NCBI GenBank assembly: GCA_021162425.1
Contig: JAGGYQ010000026.1
Span: 1-35,125 of the forward strand
From: Candidatus Aenigmatarchaeota archaeon
GTDB lineage: Archaea; Aenigmatarchaeota; Aenigmatarchaeia; QMZP01; QMZT01
Length of the DNA stretch: 35,125 bases
Direction: 5' to 3'
In this document: piece by piece, positions 7,715-16,868 of the stretch
How positions within the stretch are numbered: the stretch's first letter is position 1
Layout: each line of letters starts with the position of its first letter
The notes under the pieces: generated by a model
Databases searched by the model: none
The model's input: the letters and a program-made list of their open reading frames with translations, nothing else
What the model was told of the DNA's origin: nothing
Position numbers and translations under genes: made by a program

Positions 7715-8902
7715 TCACCTTTTGTTTGAGAGTATATGAACAGTAGCGGTCGCCCCAGAACCGCCGACATTATGAGCCAATCCTACTTCAGCTCCACTCA
7801 CCTGTCGTTTACCTGCCTCTCCTCTCAGTTGTTTAACAATCTCTACTATTTGGGCGATACCTGTCGCTCCCACAGGATGACCTTTTGCCTTCAACCCGCC
7901 TGACGTGTTTACAGGAATTTTGCCGCCGATCTCTGTCTGACCCTCTTGTATAAGTTTTCCGCCCTCGCCTTTCTTTGCGAAGCCAAGGTCTTCGTATGCG
8001 CATATCTCGGCGATGGTGAAGCAATCGTGAACCTCCGCGAGGTCAATATCATTCGGCGATACTCTCGCCTGTTTATAAGCGGATTTAGCAGCCATGACAG
8101 TCGCATCCAGTGTTGTGATATCCCTTCTTGCAAACAGGCTCAACGTGTCAGATGCCTGTGCCGACGCCTTTATATAGATTGGTGTATCCGTGTATTTTTT
8201 AGCGATGTCCGCTGATGTTAAAATCACGGCAGCTGCGCCATCTGTTATAGGTGAACAATCCAGCAGTCTCAATGGATCCGCCACCAACGGCGAGTTCAGC
8301 ACATCGTCAACAGTTATGGGTCTTCTGTATTGTGCGAATGGATTTTCAAGTGCGTTTTTATGATTTTTGACTGAAACCATCGCAAGTTGCTCGCGAGTTG
8401 TTCCGTATTGATACATATGCCTCTGCGCAATCAATGCGTATATGCATGGGAACGTTGCCCCGAAATACGCCTCTGTTTCGTAGTCCATTGCCCCTGCTAA
8501 TGCCGTCGTGGCCTGTGGTCCGTAAACATCTGTCATCTTCTCAACACCACCTGCAACAACAATGTCGTAAAGTCCAGATGCAACCGCAAGATAACCAACA
8601 CGAACAGCCAAACCACCCGAAGAGCATGCCGCTTCTGTTCTTATTGCAGGAGTTGGTGTCAGTCCAAGGTAATCCGCCAATAATCCTGCCCCATGCTCCT
8701 GTCCTACAAACAATCCGCCAGACATATTCCCCCCGACAACGAGCTGTATATCTTTACCTGATATGCCAGCATCGTCAACCGCTTTCATACCAGCTTCAAC
8801 AGCGAGGTCACGCAGTCCTAGCTTCCAATGTTCGCCGAACTTTGTTATTCCTATTCCTATGATCGCCACTTCTCTTTTTGGCTTCAGCTTCTCGAGATTC
8901 AT
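7715..8902 (-). CDS. Acetyl-CoA C-acetyltransferase (archaeal thiolase)
   Basis: The 395-residue thiolase condenses two acetyl-CoA to acetoacetyl-CoA, the first step of the mevalonate pathway. The acylated cysteine is Cys93 in [11 protein letters not shown]; the other conserved blocks are [24 protein letters not shown] and [15 protein letters not shown]. As in other archaeal members of the DUF35-associated type, the bacterial C-terminal CxG cysteine motif is replaced by the HNVGGSG block. The start overlaps the HMG-CoA synthase stop by 4 bp and the gene is followed immediately by DUF35, which supports a physical complex that pulls the unfavourable thiolase reaction forward. Confidence 0.93.
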   Translation of the reverse strand: MNLEKLKPKREVAIIGIGITKFGEHWKLGLRDLAVEAGMKAVDDAGISGKDIQLVVGGNMSGGLFVGQEHGAGLLADYLGLTPTPAIRTEAACSSGGLAVRVGYLAVASGLYDIVVAGGVEKMTDVYGPQATTALAGAMDYETEAYFGATFPCIYALIAQRHMYQYGTTREQLAMVSVKNHKNALENPFAQYRRPITVDDVLNSPLVADPLRLLDCSPITDGAAAVILTSADIAKKYTDTPIYIKASAQASDTLSLFARRDITTLDATVMAAKSAYKQARVSPNDIDLAEVHDCFTIAEICAYEDLGFAKKGEGGKLIQEGQTEIGGKIPVNTSGGLKAKGHPVGATGIAQIVEIVKQLRGEAGKRQVSGAEVGLAHNVGGSGATATVHILSNKR

Positions 8903-9942
8903 ATTCTAACACCCTTTATTTTTCTTCTATACTTTGCGTATTGCGCATAGCCTATGTATTTTTTACGCTCTATATATGATTTGACTGGGAGCGACTTCTT
9001 TCTTTTGTTTTCAATCGCATCTTTGACAAGGATTGAAAATGAATCCGAACCCGCACCAGACCCGAATGATGTGATGAGAATTCTTTCATCGGGTTTTGCC
9101 ACGTCAAGGATATTTGCCAGTCCCATGAGACTTGACGCCGAATACGTATTGCCTATATAGGGGACAACGAGCCCATGTAATACCTTATCTTTCGGTATGT
9201 CGAGCATTTTGGCAACTCTCAGCGGGAACTTTTCATTCGGTTGATGGAACACAAAATAATCATAGTCTTCAGGTGTTCTTCCGAGTTTTTCAAGAAGACC
9301 TTTTGTTGCAGATAAGACATGTCTGAAATATGCAGGTTCCCCCGTGAAGCGACCTGCGTGTCTTGGAAATTCCTCCCCCTCCCTCCTCCAGAAATCAGGA
9401 GTATCGGTTGTGAAGGAATACGTATCCTCTATTTCTGCTATTATGTCTTTTTTTCCTATTATAAATGCGGCAGCACCTGCCGCTGCCGTGTACTCAAGTT
9501 CGTCGCCCGGTCTTCCCTGGGCAGTATCAGAACCTATTGCAATGCCATATTTTATTATATCCGACTTAACCAAGCCTAATAACATTTGAATTCCAGCAGT
9601 CCCGGCTTTGCACGCGAACTCGAGGTCAGCTGCTGTCATCTCAGGCGTTGCCCCTATTGCCTCTGCAACGATAGACGATGTTGACTTGACGGCGTATGGA
9701 TGTGATTCGGACCCAACATAAACAGCTCCTATATCTTTTGCATTCACACCTGACATTTTTAAGGCGTTTCTGGCAGACTCGACCGCCATAGTTACGCTGT
9801 CTTCATCTAAATCAGGCACACTTTTCTCGTGCAAAAGTTTTTTCAAACGCTCAACATCAGAACCCCATATACTTGCTATCTCCTGCGCCTTTATACGAAG
9901 TCTCGGTATGTATACGCCGTAACCAACGATGCCTACTGTCAT
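8899..9942 (-). CDS. Hydroxymethylglutaryl-CoA synthase
   Basis: The 347-residue enzyme condenses acetoacetyl-CoA with acetyl-CoA to HMG-CoA, feeding mevalonate and archaeal lipid synthesis. The catalytic triad is complete: Glu79 in VGSESHP, Cys111 in [11 protein letters not shown] and His233 in [10 protein letters not shown], the numbering expected for the short microbial HMGCS type. The C-terminus [13 protein letters not shown] is also family-like. It is first in an overlapping operon with thiolase and DUF35. The minus-strand leader has a TATA-like TTTTATG about 25 nt upstream of the ATG. HMG-CoA reductase is not in this window. Confidence 0.95.
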   Translation of the reverse strand: MTVGIVGYGVYIPRLRIKAQEIASIWGSDVERLKKLLHEKSVPDLDEDSVTMAVESARNALKMSGVNAKDIGAVYVGSESHPYAVKSTSSIVAEAIGATPEMTAADLEFACKAGTAGIQMLLGLVKSDIIKYGIAIGSDTAQGRPGDELEYTAAAGAAAFIIGKKDIIAEIEDTYSFTTDTPDFWRREGEEFPRHAGRFTGEPAYFRHVLSATKGLLEKLGRTPEDYDYFVFHQPNEKFPLRVAKMLDIPKDKVLHGLVVPYIGNTYSASSLMGLANILDVAKPDERILITSFGSGAGSDSFSILVKDAIENKRKKSLPVKSYIERKKYIGYAQYAKYRRKIKGVRI

Positions 9943-10010
9943 AAGTATTATAGGGTCATAAAACGTTTTTAAATGTTCGCGGCGGAATTCGTCAATCGTT
10001 TAATCTCAAA

Positions 10011-10018
10011 TTTAAATA
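10011..10018 (+). promoter_or_regulatory. TATA box for aglB
   Basis: TTTAAATA preceded by TCTCAAA is centred about 25 nt upstream of the ATG at 10040, consistent with leaderless transcription. Confidence 0.6.
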
Positions 10019-10039
10019 CACTTCATACTATAAGAGATT

Positions 10040-12319
10040 ATGGAGCTGCCAAAGTTAAGCGACTGGGTTCTAAAAAATTATTGGGTGTTCCTGCTTGCGT
10101 TTATATTTTTGATAGGGCTTTATCTTAGATGCATACCCGGGACCAAGCTGACATATCCGAAACTTCAAGCAATAGACCCATATTTCATCTACAGGATGGG
10201 TGAAAACATAATACAAAATGGGACAGTCCCGAAGCACGACTCTTTGGCTGCATGGGGGACAATTCCAGGCGGGCCTGACAGGACAAAGGAGCATCTTGTA
10301 GTTTTCTGGGCATATCCTGTGATGTATTTCCTTCTGCATCCCTTGTTCGGCGTGTCTTTCTATTGGATAGCTGTATGGGTGCCTGCGTTTTTCGGGGCGA
10401 TACAAGTTTTACTGACATATTTTCTCGCAAAAGCGCTTTTCGATGATAGAAGAATTGCTCTTCTTTCCGCATTCTTTGTCGCCATCGTGCCGGGCATACT
10501 CTACAGGGTCGCGGCAGGATTCATAGAAAAAGAACCTGTCGCGGGGATATTCATGCTGCTTGGTCTGTATTTCTTTATCAAATCCGTAAAAACTGAATAT
10601 CGAGAAAAAAAGTTTGCCCTGTTCAGGCTGCCAAAAGGCAGGGAAAATTTATTTGTAAGCGTTATTTACGCGGTTTTTTCTGGTCTATCCCTCGCATTGA
10701 TGGCTGGTGCATGGGGCGGTGTGAGGATTCCGCTTATAATAATAGGTGTTTTCGTGTTTTTGATTTCGTTTTTAAACAGGCACGTAAACCGTCTTCTTGT
10801 TTCGCACATCTCAATGTTTGTTGTTTTCTTCGTTACGTCCAGAGTATTCCATGTCTCTCCTAATCTTTCGTCAGCCTCTGTCGTGCTTAACACAGGTGTC
10901 GCTTCGCTTCTCATTATAAGATATGCCGTTGAGAAACTGTCTTTGGTTCAAAAGGAGAATTTGAAGTATGTCATGCCAGCGATAGCCATATTCAGTCTGA
11001 TTTGTGTCTTTACAGTCGCATATATCGAACCAGATATCGGCAGGTGGATCGGAGACAATATAGCAAGAGTAACGAACCCTATATCATTGGGCGTAATACC
11101 ATCAACAGTAGCTGAATCCCAGCCTGCTGGTCAATTTCTCCGCAACACCCTGACAACGTTTGGTACAGGTTACGCTGTAACTGTCTTCAAGCTGCCTGAA
11201 TTCATTACATTTCTCTCGATAATATATTTCGCTTTCCTTGGCGTGTTTCTGATGGTTTATGAATTCTTGTATCGGAAATTTGGGTTTGAGTATGTTTTCG
11301 GTGTAATATTTTTCATTCTGTGTATGGCCCTCGCTATGGGGGCAATAAGGCTCAACTATGTTTTTGCATTCCCTGTTTCGATATCTGCCGGCTATTTCTT
11401 TGTAAGGGCAGGTTCATATGTTATGCAGATTCTCAAGAAGACAGAAAATAGAAATATTGCAAAATACGTGAAAATAACAGGCATTGTTCTTGTATTTGTT
11501 GTGTGCTCTGTGAATTTTCTTTCTGGTTTTGTAATGGCAAGTAACATATATCCTTCGCTCGACGATTCGTGGTATAATGCGTTGATTTGGTTGAGGGATA
11601 ACACATCCAAGGATTCTGTCATACTTGAATGGTGGGATTTTGGGTGGTGGTTCCACGAAATAGCAGAAAGAAGAACGCTCGTTGACGGGGGTTATCATAG
11701 CAATATCCCAACAAGGGATGTTGCAAAGTTTTTCACAACCCCGCTGTCAAATAAAAGCCTGAATTTTTTGAAAAATTTCTCAGTAACATATGTGATGGTC
11801 TCGCCTGACCTCATACCGAAGTTCGGGGCAATGTCGAAGATAGCGAATTGGGGCACAAAAGTCGATGTTTTACCTGTTTTCACGTTATCAAATACGTATC
11901 AGGAGGGTAATAAGGTGCTTCTCGAATATTCTGCAGGCGGACAAAAAATCATTGTTGCATATTCCATTGTCAAAGAAGGCAACATGACGGGCATGGCAAA
12001 TATCACAGCGCTCGTTAAGACAGGATATGGGCAGGCATATATAAGAGATATTGGCGTCAACGGAGAAAGGGTAATAAGAACGGACAAACCAAACGCCATA
12101 AATGCGATGGTCTATCTGGCAGGGAACAATGTCATATTCATTCCGGGTGCAGTAGAAGATTGCGTATTTGTTAGACTTTACTTATTCAACGGCAAGGGGC
12201 TGGAAAATTTGTTTGAAAAGGTATACGACAGCGCTGGGATAAAAATTTACAGAGTCAGATATGAAAACTTCCCCGATAGCGTAACAGGCGAGTACACGCC
12301 GTATGGAACTGCTACATGA
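10040..12319 (+). CDS. aglB: STT3/AglB dolichyl-(di)phosphooligosaccharide-protein glycotransferase
   Basis: This 759-residue membrane enzyme transfers lipid-linked glycan to Asn in N-x-S/T sequons on the outer face of the membrane. The N-terminal half has about a dozen helices with the first acidic motif in LQAIDPYFIYRMGE (Asp46). The soluble C-terminal domain carries the sequon-recognition motif WWDFGWW (residues 531-537, variant of WWDYG), followed by a helix segment SPDLIPKFGAMSKI that may be the archaeal DK-type motif. Many genes in this window encode exported proteins with sequons. It converges on the GT4 gene with an 8-bp overlap; that enzyme probably makes the lipid-linked sugar precursor. 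Confidence 0.93.
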   Translation: MELPKLSDWVLKNYWVFLLAFIFLIGLYLRCIPGTKLTYPKLQAIDPYFIYRMGENIIQNGTVPKHDSLAAWGTIPGGPDRTKEHLVVFWAYPVMYFLLHPLFGVSFYWIAVWVPAFFGAIQVLLTYFLAKALFDDRRIALLSAFFVAIVPGILYRVAAGFIEKEPVAGIFMLLGLYFFIKSVKTEYREKKFALFRLPKGRENLFVSVIYAVFSGLSLALMAGAWGGVRIPLIIIGVFVFLISFLNRHVNRLLVSHISMFVVFFVTSRVFHVSPNLSSASVVLNTGVASLLIIRYAVEKLSLVQKENLKYVMPAIAIFSLICVFTVAYIEPDIGRWIGDNIARVTNPISLGVIPSTVAESQPAGQFLRNTLTTFGTGYAVTVFKLPEFITFLSIIYFAFLGVFLMVYEFLYRKFGFEYVFGVIFFILCMALAMGAIRLNYVFAFPVSISAGYFFVRAGSYVMQILKKTENRNIAKYVKITGIVLVFVVCSVNFLSGFVMASNIYPSLDDSWYNALIWLRDNTSKDSVILEWWDFGWWFHEIAERRTLVDGGYHSNIPTRDVAKFFTTPLSNKSLNFLKNFSVTYVMVSPDLIPKFGAMSKIANWGTKVDVLPVFTLSNTYQEGNKVLLEYSAGGQKIIVAYSIVKEGNMTGMANITALVKTGYGQAYIRDIGVNGERVIRTDKPNAINAMVYLAGNNVIFIPGAVEDCVFVRLYLFNGKGLENLFEKVYDSAGIKIYRVRYENFPDSVTGEYTPYGTAT

Positions 12320-13334
12320 GCAGAAATGCAATCGCACCTATTGTAAACTCAAAAAATATTATGCACAGGGTGATTTCGTATTCTTTCATGGGTTTAATCT
12401 TCATGAAAACGTGAGTAAGTGAGTATATTTTTTTGTAAGGTGCCTTTAGCGTCCCGTCTGTCCGCAGGTCACCCAGGCTTCTCGCTCTGAACCTCGAACG
12501 GAGCTTCAGGAACGCCTCTATCATCCAAGGCGTGAAAAGCACTATCCCAAATTTTTCAATATTCCCTATTATAACAACAGATGCATACGTAGCACCTATC
12601 AGGTATGTTAACGAATCACCTGGCAAGAACTTTGCCGGATACCAATTCCACTTAAGAAATGCCAGCAGCGAGAATGACGTTATGAACGCGAGAATGCACG
12701 CATCTATCCTGCCTGCAAAGAATGTGTAAATACCCAAAAAAAAGAGACTGATTGACCCAAGCCCTGCCTCCAGTCCGTTCATGCCTGCGAGCATGTTAGT
12801 TGCATTGCTCACCACAACGACTCCTACGGGAACGAGGAGAAGCGGGTAGAGTAAACCGAAGTTCACAGTCCCGATAAACGGTAGTGACATGCTGGACGTT
12901 CCAGCCATCACAGACATAAGGGGAACAGCAGCAGGTAATGTGAGAAGTGGTTTCTGCCATTGCTTGAGCCCGACTCTCAAATCACTAACCCCTTTGTTCT
13001 TCTTCGGGCGCCTGGCAACATGAATATCGTCTAGAAACCCTATAAATGTTATTATCAGTATCGAGCAATATGCCGCCAGCAGATATGTCATATCAACATG
13101 CAATGGTGTCAAAAATGTGTTCACCGCTATGAAGAAAAAACCACCAAGAAGCACTCCTGTCATCACGAGGACACCGCCAGATGTTGCCATCTTTGGTCTT
13201 TCATGTTTCTGCTGGTCAATGCCCACTATTTTTACTTTCTCCATGAATTTTTTCATCGAGGGTGCAAGAAATGCGACTGCAAAAAATGATATCATTGATG
13301 ACAAGACTATCAGTATCACTAACATATATTCCAT
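12312..13334 (-). CDS. GT4/MraY-like polyprenyl-phosphate GlcNAc-1-phosphate transferase
   Basis: The 340-residue polytopic protein of the MraY/WecA/Alg7 family moves a sugar-1-phosphate from UDP-sugar to a polyprenyl or dolichyl phosphate. Visible signatures are KHERPKMATSGGVLVM, the acidic FIGFLDDIHV, NATNMLAGMNGLEAGLG, FLPGDSLTYLIGATYA and the cytosolic SLTHVFMKI loop. MATSGG and the overall spacing favour the eukaryote/archaeal Alg7 (AglH-like) branch over bacterial MraY, and its neighbour is aglB, so N-glycan initiation is the likely role. A minus-strand ATATAAATA at 13346-13354 lies about 25 nt from the second Met (13325), which could be the real start. Confidence 0.87.
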   Translation of the reverse strand: MEYMLVILIVLSSMISFFAVAFLAPSMKKFMEKVKIVGIDQQKHERPKMATSGGVLVMTGVLLGGFFFIAVNTFLTPLHVDMTYLLAAYCSILIITFIGFLDDIHVARRPKKNKGVSDLRVGLKQWQKPLLTLPAAVPLMSVMAGTSSMSLPFIGTVNFGLLYPLLLVPVGVVVVSNATNMLAGMNGLEAGLGSISLFFLGIYTFFAGRIDACILAFITSFSLLAFLKWNWYPAKFLPGDSLTYLIGATYASVVIIGNIEKFGIVLFTPWMIEAFLKLRSRFRARSLGDLRTDGTLKAPYKKIYSLTHVFMKIKPMKEYEITLCIIFFEFTIGAIAFLLM

Positions 13335-13345
13335 ATTAACATCGT

Positions 13346-13354
13346 TATTTATAT
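13346..13354 (-). promoter_or_regulatory. TATA box for the GT4 gene, overlapping the ATPase stop
   Basis: On the minus strand ATATAAATA overlaps the last codons of the upstream Ca2+ ATPase gene. Its spacing to the first ATG (13334) is only about 16 nt, but it is about 25 nt from the in-frame ATG at 13325 (MLVILIVLSSM), suggesting that the later ATG is used. Confidence 0.5.
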
Positions 13355-16030
13355 GGATTTTAGTTTCACGGCGACCCGGTCTTTTATCATTATAATCACA
13401 AACATAAGCAAAGATATTGCTGAAATTTCAATCCAATCCACCGTATTAAGCGGGACTGTCCCGAATGCTGTCTGAAGTAACGGGATATACAGGACAACTA
13501 ACTGAAGCAGAAGGCTCGCAGTAATTGCGTATATCAACTTCATATTTGAGAAAACACCAACCTTATATTTCAATCTGACGCTCTGAACCCTGACCATTTC
13601 AAGGACCACAAGCAACGTAAATGCAACCGTTCTCGCCTTCTGTGAACCCTCTGGTATATTTATCACAAACAAAAAAAGCGTGCCTATGCACATCAGTATG
13701 CCAATAAAGAATATATCAAAAAGCATTGACCTGTTGAGTATGTCCTCCTTTGGGTCTCTCGGTTTCCTTTTCATTATATCCTTGGCAGGTGGGTCAACCC
13801 CGAGCGCGACTGCGGGCAGCCCGTCTGTAAGCAGGTTTATCCAGAGCAGTTGTATAGCACTCACGGGTATAATCACCAACCCTGTTGTTTGGTCTCTGAA
13901 CCCTATCATCATCGCGATAAACACGACAAGCACCTCGCCAAGATTGCTCGAGAGAAGATATTGTATGAATTTCACAATGTTATCGTATATTGCTCTTCCA
14001 CTTTCGACAGCTTTGACGATGGTCGAAAAATTATCATCTTTCAGTATCATGTCCGATGATTCTTTGGCTACATCTGTCCCTTTTATTCCCATCGCAACCC
14101 CTATATCGGCGCTTTTCAATGCGGGTGAATCATTGACTCCGTCGCCTGTCATCGCAACAACATGGCCTTTTCTTTTGAGCGCTTTCAGTATCTTGACTTT
14201 GTGAAGAGGATTCACACGGGCGTAAACCTTTACAGATTCTATAACTTCGAGCAGGTCGTCTTCGCTCATCCTGTCGAGCTCTTCTCCTGTGAGAACATGC
14301 TGGTTTTTCTTTTCTATTATTTTAAGCTCCTTTGCTATGGCAACTGCCGTGTCTTTATGGTCGCCTGTAATCATAATGACATCTATACCTGCCTTTTTGC
14401 AGGTTGCAATATCCTCTTTAACACCTTCTCTTGGCTGGTCTATCATCCCCTGAAGACCAAGGAACACAAGCCCTTTTTCGAGCTCTGATTTATCTGCGTC
14501 ACTCGTTTCTTTAAACGCGAAGGCGAGGACACGTAAAGCTTTGCCTGTCATCGACTTGTTCGCATTCCTTATTTTTTCTACATCCGCCCTTGTTAGTTTA
14601 TACACTCTGCCTCTTTTCATTATATGGGTGCACAAGCCGAGTATTACCTCGACCGCACCCTTTGAAAAAACATATTTTTTCCCGTTTTTATCCGAAACCA
14701 AGACAGACATCATCTTCCTCTCCGAGCTGAACGGTATTTCTTTCAGTCTTTTATATTCACTAACGAGCCTGTGTATATCCATCGCCTTCGCAGCCGAAAC
14801 GAGCAGAGCGCCCTCTGTTGGGTCTCCTATTATTTCCCATTGGTGCTCGCCTCTCCTCAATTCAGCATTGTTGCAGAGCGCGCCGTTTATCAAGGTCAGT
14901 TTCAATGCCTCGTCTTCTCTTGGGTCTATTTTCTTTCCTTTCGCAATAAAAGTCCCCTTTGGTGTGTATCCGCTCCCGGAAACAGATACACGTTGCTCAT
15001 TTGCGTATATTTCGCTTACAGTCATTTCGTTTCTTGTGAGCGTCCCTGTCTTGTCTGTGCATATCACTGTCGTGCATCCAAGTGTTTCAACCGCGCTCAA
15101 CTTTCTTACTATCGCGTTTCTGTTAGCCATTATTTTCAGACCGACAGCCAATGTTATGGTCACAACCGCGGGCAGACCTTCTGGTATTGCCGCAACTGCT
15201 AGAGCTATACCTGTCATGAACATTGTCATAAAAGGTTCACCTCGTATAAGACCGACGACTATTATCACCGCGCATATAGCAAGTATCAAAACACCGAGCT
15301 TCCTTCCGAACTCCCCAAGCTTCTTTTGCAGTGGTGTCTCTTCCTTCTTCTCTGTCTGAACCATTCTTGCTATCTTGCCGATTTCTGTTTCCATGCCTGT
15401 CGTGACGACCACTCCAATTCCGCGTCCGCTGGTCACCACTGTCCCCGTAAACGCCATGTTTTTTCTGTCAGCAATCTGTGTTTCTTCTGGGAGAGTGCAT
15501 GCCTCTTTGCTTACAGGAATGGATTCTCCTGTGAGACTCGCCTCGTCTATCCTTAGGTCAGATGTCTCGATGAGTCTTATGTCTGCGGGAACTTTTGTTC
15601 CCTCTTCGAGAACGACAACATCACCGGGAACAAGCAACCTGCTGTCTATTTCGGTTTTTCTGCCGTCCCTCAAGACTATGCTTGTTGGGTTAGTGAGTTT
15701 TTTCAATGCTTCCATTGCCTTCTCCGCGTTGTATTCCTCTCTGAAACCCAAAACCGCGTTTAGCACGATTATGACAAAGATGACAACTGAATCTATCCAG
15801 TTTTCTATAAAAATCGATATGACAGCCGCGACCAAAAGTATTGCTATAAGGATGCTTTTGAATTGCTCGAGAAATAGTTTCCATTTGTTTATTTTTTTTG
15901 TTTGGGTCAGTTCGTTGTGTCCGTATATCCTGAGTCTTTCTCTTGCCTCCCCACTCGATATACCGTCTTTCGTTGTCTTCAGTTTTTTGAAAACATCTCC
16001 TGTTTTTAACGAGTGCCATGGAATGGACAT
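13349..16030 (-). CDS. P2A-type Ca2+-transporting P-type ATPase
   Basis: The 893-residue SERCA/PMR1-like pump exports Ca2+ using ATP. Domain order is complete: cation-ATPase N-terminal domain (about 1-75), actuator with SLTGES (167-170), M4 with PEGLPAVV (283-290), phosphorylation site CTDKTGTLT (Asp326), nucleotide-binding domain with FSSERKMMSVL and FSKGAVE, the TGDGVND hinge, and M6 with NLLTDGLPAVALGVDPP. The PEGLP and NLLTDGLPA helices hold the expected calcium ligands, which is why I favour Ca2+ over Na+/K+. The gene has its own TATA box and lies between NAC and the GT4 gene. Confidence 0.93.
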   Translation of the reverse strand: MSIPWHSLKTGDVFKKLKTTKDGISSGEARERLRIYGHNELTQTKKINKWKLFLEQFKSILIAILLVAAVISIFIENWIDSVVIFVIIVLNAVLGFREEYNAEKAMEALKKLTNPTSIVLRDGRKTEIDSRLLVPGDVVVLEEGTKVPADIRLIETSDLRIDEASLTGESIPVSKEACTLPEETQIADRKNMAFTGTVVTSGRGIGVVVTTGMETEIGKIARMVQTEKKEETPLQKKLGEFGRKLGVLILAICAVIIVVGLIRGEPFMTMFMTGIALAVAAIPEGLPAVVTITLAVGLKIMANRNAIVRKLSAVETLGCTTVICTDKTGTLTRNEMTVSEIYANEQRVSVSGSGYTPKGTFIAKGKKIDPREDEALKLTLINGALCNNAELRRGEHQWEIIGDPTEGALLVSAAKAMDIHRLVSEYKRLKEIPFSSERKMMSVLVSDKNGKKYVFSKGAVEVILGLCTHIMKRGRVYKLTRADVEKIRNANKSMTGKALRVLAFAFKETSDADKSELEKGLVFLGLQGMIDQPREGVKEDIATCKKAGIDVIMITGDHKDTAVAIAKELKIIEKKNQHVLTGEELDRMSEDDLLEVIESVKVYARVNPLHKVKILKALKRKGHVVAMTGDGVNDSPALKSADIGVAMGIKGTDVAKESSDMILKDDNFSTIVKAVESGRAIYDNIVKFIQYLLSSNLGEVLVVFIAMMIGFRDQTTGLVIIPVSAIQLLWINLLTDGLPAVALGVDPPAKDIMKRKPRDPKEDILNRSMLFDIFFIGILMCIGTLFLFVINIPEGSQKARTVAFTLLVVLEMVRVQSVRLKYKVGVFSNMKLIYAITASLLLQLVVLYIPLLQTAFGTVPLNTVDWIEISAISLLMFVIIMIKDRVAVKLKSI

Positions 16031-16047
16031 AATATTAAATTGGAGGG

Positions 16048-16056
16048 TTATATAGA
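16048..16056 (-). promoter_or_regulatory. TATA box for the Ca2+ ATPase gene
   Basis: Minus-strand TCTATATAA is centred about 22 nt upstream of the ATG at 16030, in the 30-bp gap after the NAC gene. Confidence 0.5.
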
Positions 16057-16060
16057 AAAT

Positions 16061-16384
16061 CTATTTATCTTTCAGTTTCATTATTGCCTCTGCTATGTCT
16101 TTGGTTTGGGTAAGGGTCTGCTTCGCCTCTTCAAATGAAACCCCAGCCTGCTCAGCGACCATTTCAATGTCTTCGTCTGTGAACTCGCTTCTTGGCTTCT
16201 CAGAAACGTCGCCTGTTATCTGGAATGTTTCCTTGCCCATTATGTTGACCTTCGAGACCTGAGGATTTTTTATTATTATGTCTTTATCAGGTGTGCGTAT
16301 TATAACTTCCTCTGCGTCTATATTCGCCATGCTCATGCCCATTTGCCGCATCATTCGTTCGAGTTGCTTGGGATTTATTTTCAT
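16061..16384 (-). CDS. nac: Nascent polypeptide-associated complex protein (archaeal NAC)
   Basis: The 107-residue protein matches archaeal NAC: an N-terminal MNP-type start (MKINPKQLERMMRQMGM), the NAC domain (VIIRTPDKDIIIKNPQVSKVNIMGKETFQITG, about 27-60) and a C-terminal UBA domain (FTDEDIEMVAEQAGVSFEEAKQTLTQTKDIAEAIMKL). It binds emerging nascent chains at the ribosome, and in archaea it works as a homodimer. Length is normal. A TTTTTAAAA box sits about 25 nt upstream, so it probably has its own leaderless promoter. Confidence 0.95.
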   Translation of the reverse strand: MKINPKQLERMMRQMGMSMANIDAEEVIIRTPDKDIIIKNPQVSKVNIMGKETFQITGDVSEKPRSEFTDEDIEMVAEQAGVSFEEAKQTLTQTKDIAEAIMKLKDK

Positions 16385-16404
16385 ATATCATATTTCTGGT
16401 TCTG

Positions 16405-16413
16405 TTTTAAAAA
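16405..16413 (-). promoter_or_regulatory. TATA box for nac
   Basis: Minus-strand TTTTTAAAA is centred 25 nt upstream of the ATG at 16384, immediately after the end of the frameshifted gene upstream. Confidence 0.55.
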
Positions 16414-16423
16414 CTTGCGTTCT

Positions 16424-16753
16424 CTACTTTTCGTCTGTCTGTTCTATGAATTCCAAAATTTTTTCGTATGAATTCAAAGAGAAAACGGAATTTCTCCCTC
16501 CGTGTAATCTTCTTCCAAAAACGTCACAATAGCAATTTTCTTCTCCGGGTGTCTGAGCGCTAATTGTATAACATCCCTTTGCTGATCAATACCCGGGTGA
16601 ACAAGAAGAACATCCAGCTCTTGAATATCAACTTGCGATTCCAGTTCATCCAACCGACGCGCATAATACAGTTTATACCCCCCTATGGAACAACTTCAGA
16701 TATATTTCTGATATATAATCTGTGTAGTCAACCAGCCCTATTTTCTTAACCAT
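16424..16753 (-). pseudogene. Frameshifted small alpha/beta protein gene
   Basis: Reading the minus strand from the ATG at 16753 gives MVKKIGLVDYTDYISEIYLKLFHRG and then a stop just after a run of six G (16678-16683). Dropping one base at that run restores a long coherent reading, YKLYYARRLDELE... DVLLVHPGIDQQRDVIQLALRHPEKKIAIVTFLEEDYTEGEIPFS. A second compensating shift near TTTTCTCTTT restores LNSYEKILEFIEQTDEK and a TAG at 16424. The total is about 109 residues with a beta-alpha-beta pattern resembling a degenerate receiver or Rossmann-like domain (KIGLVDY, DVLLVHP, KIAIVTF). It may be a pseudogene or a real gene hit by homopolymer errors. This fills most of the 480-bp interval between NAC and polB, which otherwise holds only promoters. 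Confidence 0.5.
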
Positions 16754-16775
16754 TATTCATTGTTTGGTAGTGAAA

Positions 16776-16784
16776 TTTAAATAT
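16776..16784 (+). promoter_or_regulatory. TATA box upstream of polB
   Basis: TTTAAATAT occurs within AAATTTAAATATTTATCG. It would start transcription near 16802, leaving a leader of about 65 nt before the preferred polB ATG at 16869; a weaker TTTTATTG near 16843 could serve a leaderless start. Confidence 0.45.
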
Positions 16785-16868
16785 TTATCGCCATATGAAT
16801 CTTAAGTTTTCCAAACTATAGATTTGGGTAACGAAATGGTTTTATTGTTTGGTGTGATAAATCTCTAT

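Noticed and set aside
14541-16055. Plus-strand ORFs of 272 aa (14541-15359) and 226 aa (15375-16055)
   Set aside because: They are antisense to the complete Ca2+ ATPase gene, rich in Ser/Thr/Pro as expected of shadow frames, and show no domain motif.
16278-16749. Plus-strand ORFs of 84 and 61 aa between NAC and polB
   Set aside because: The minus strand gives a far more protein-like reading (the frameshifted gene at 16424-16753) over the same bases.
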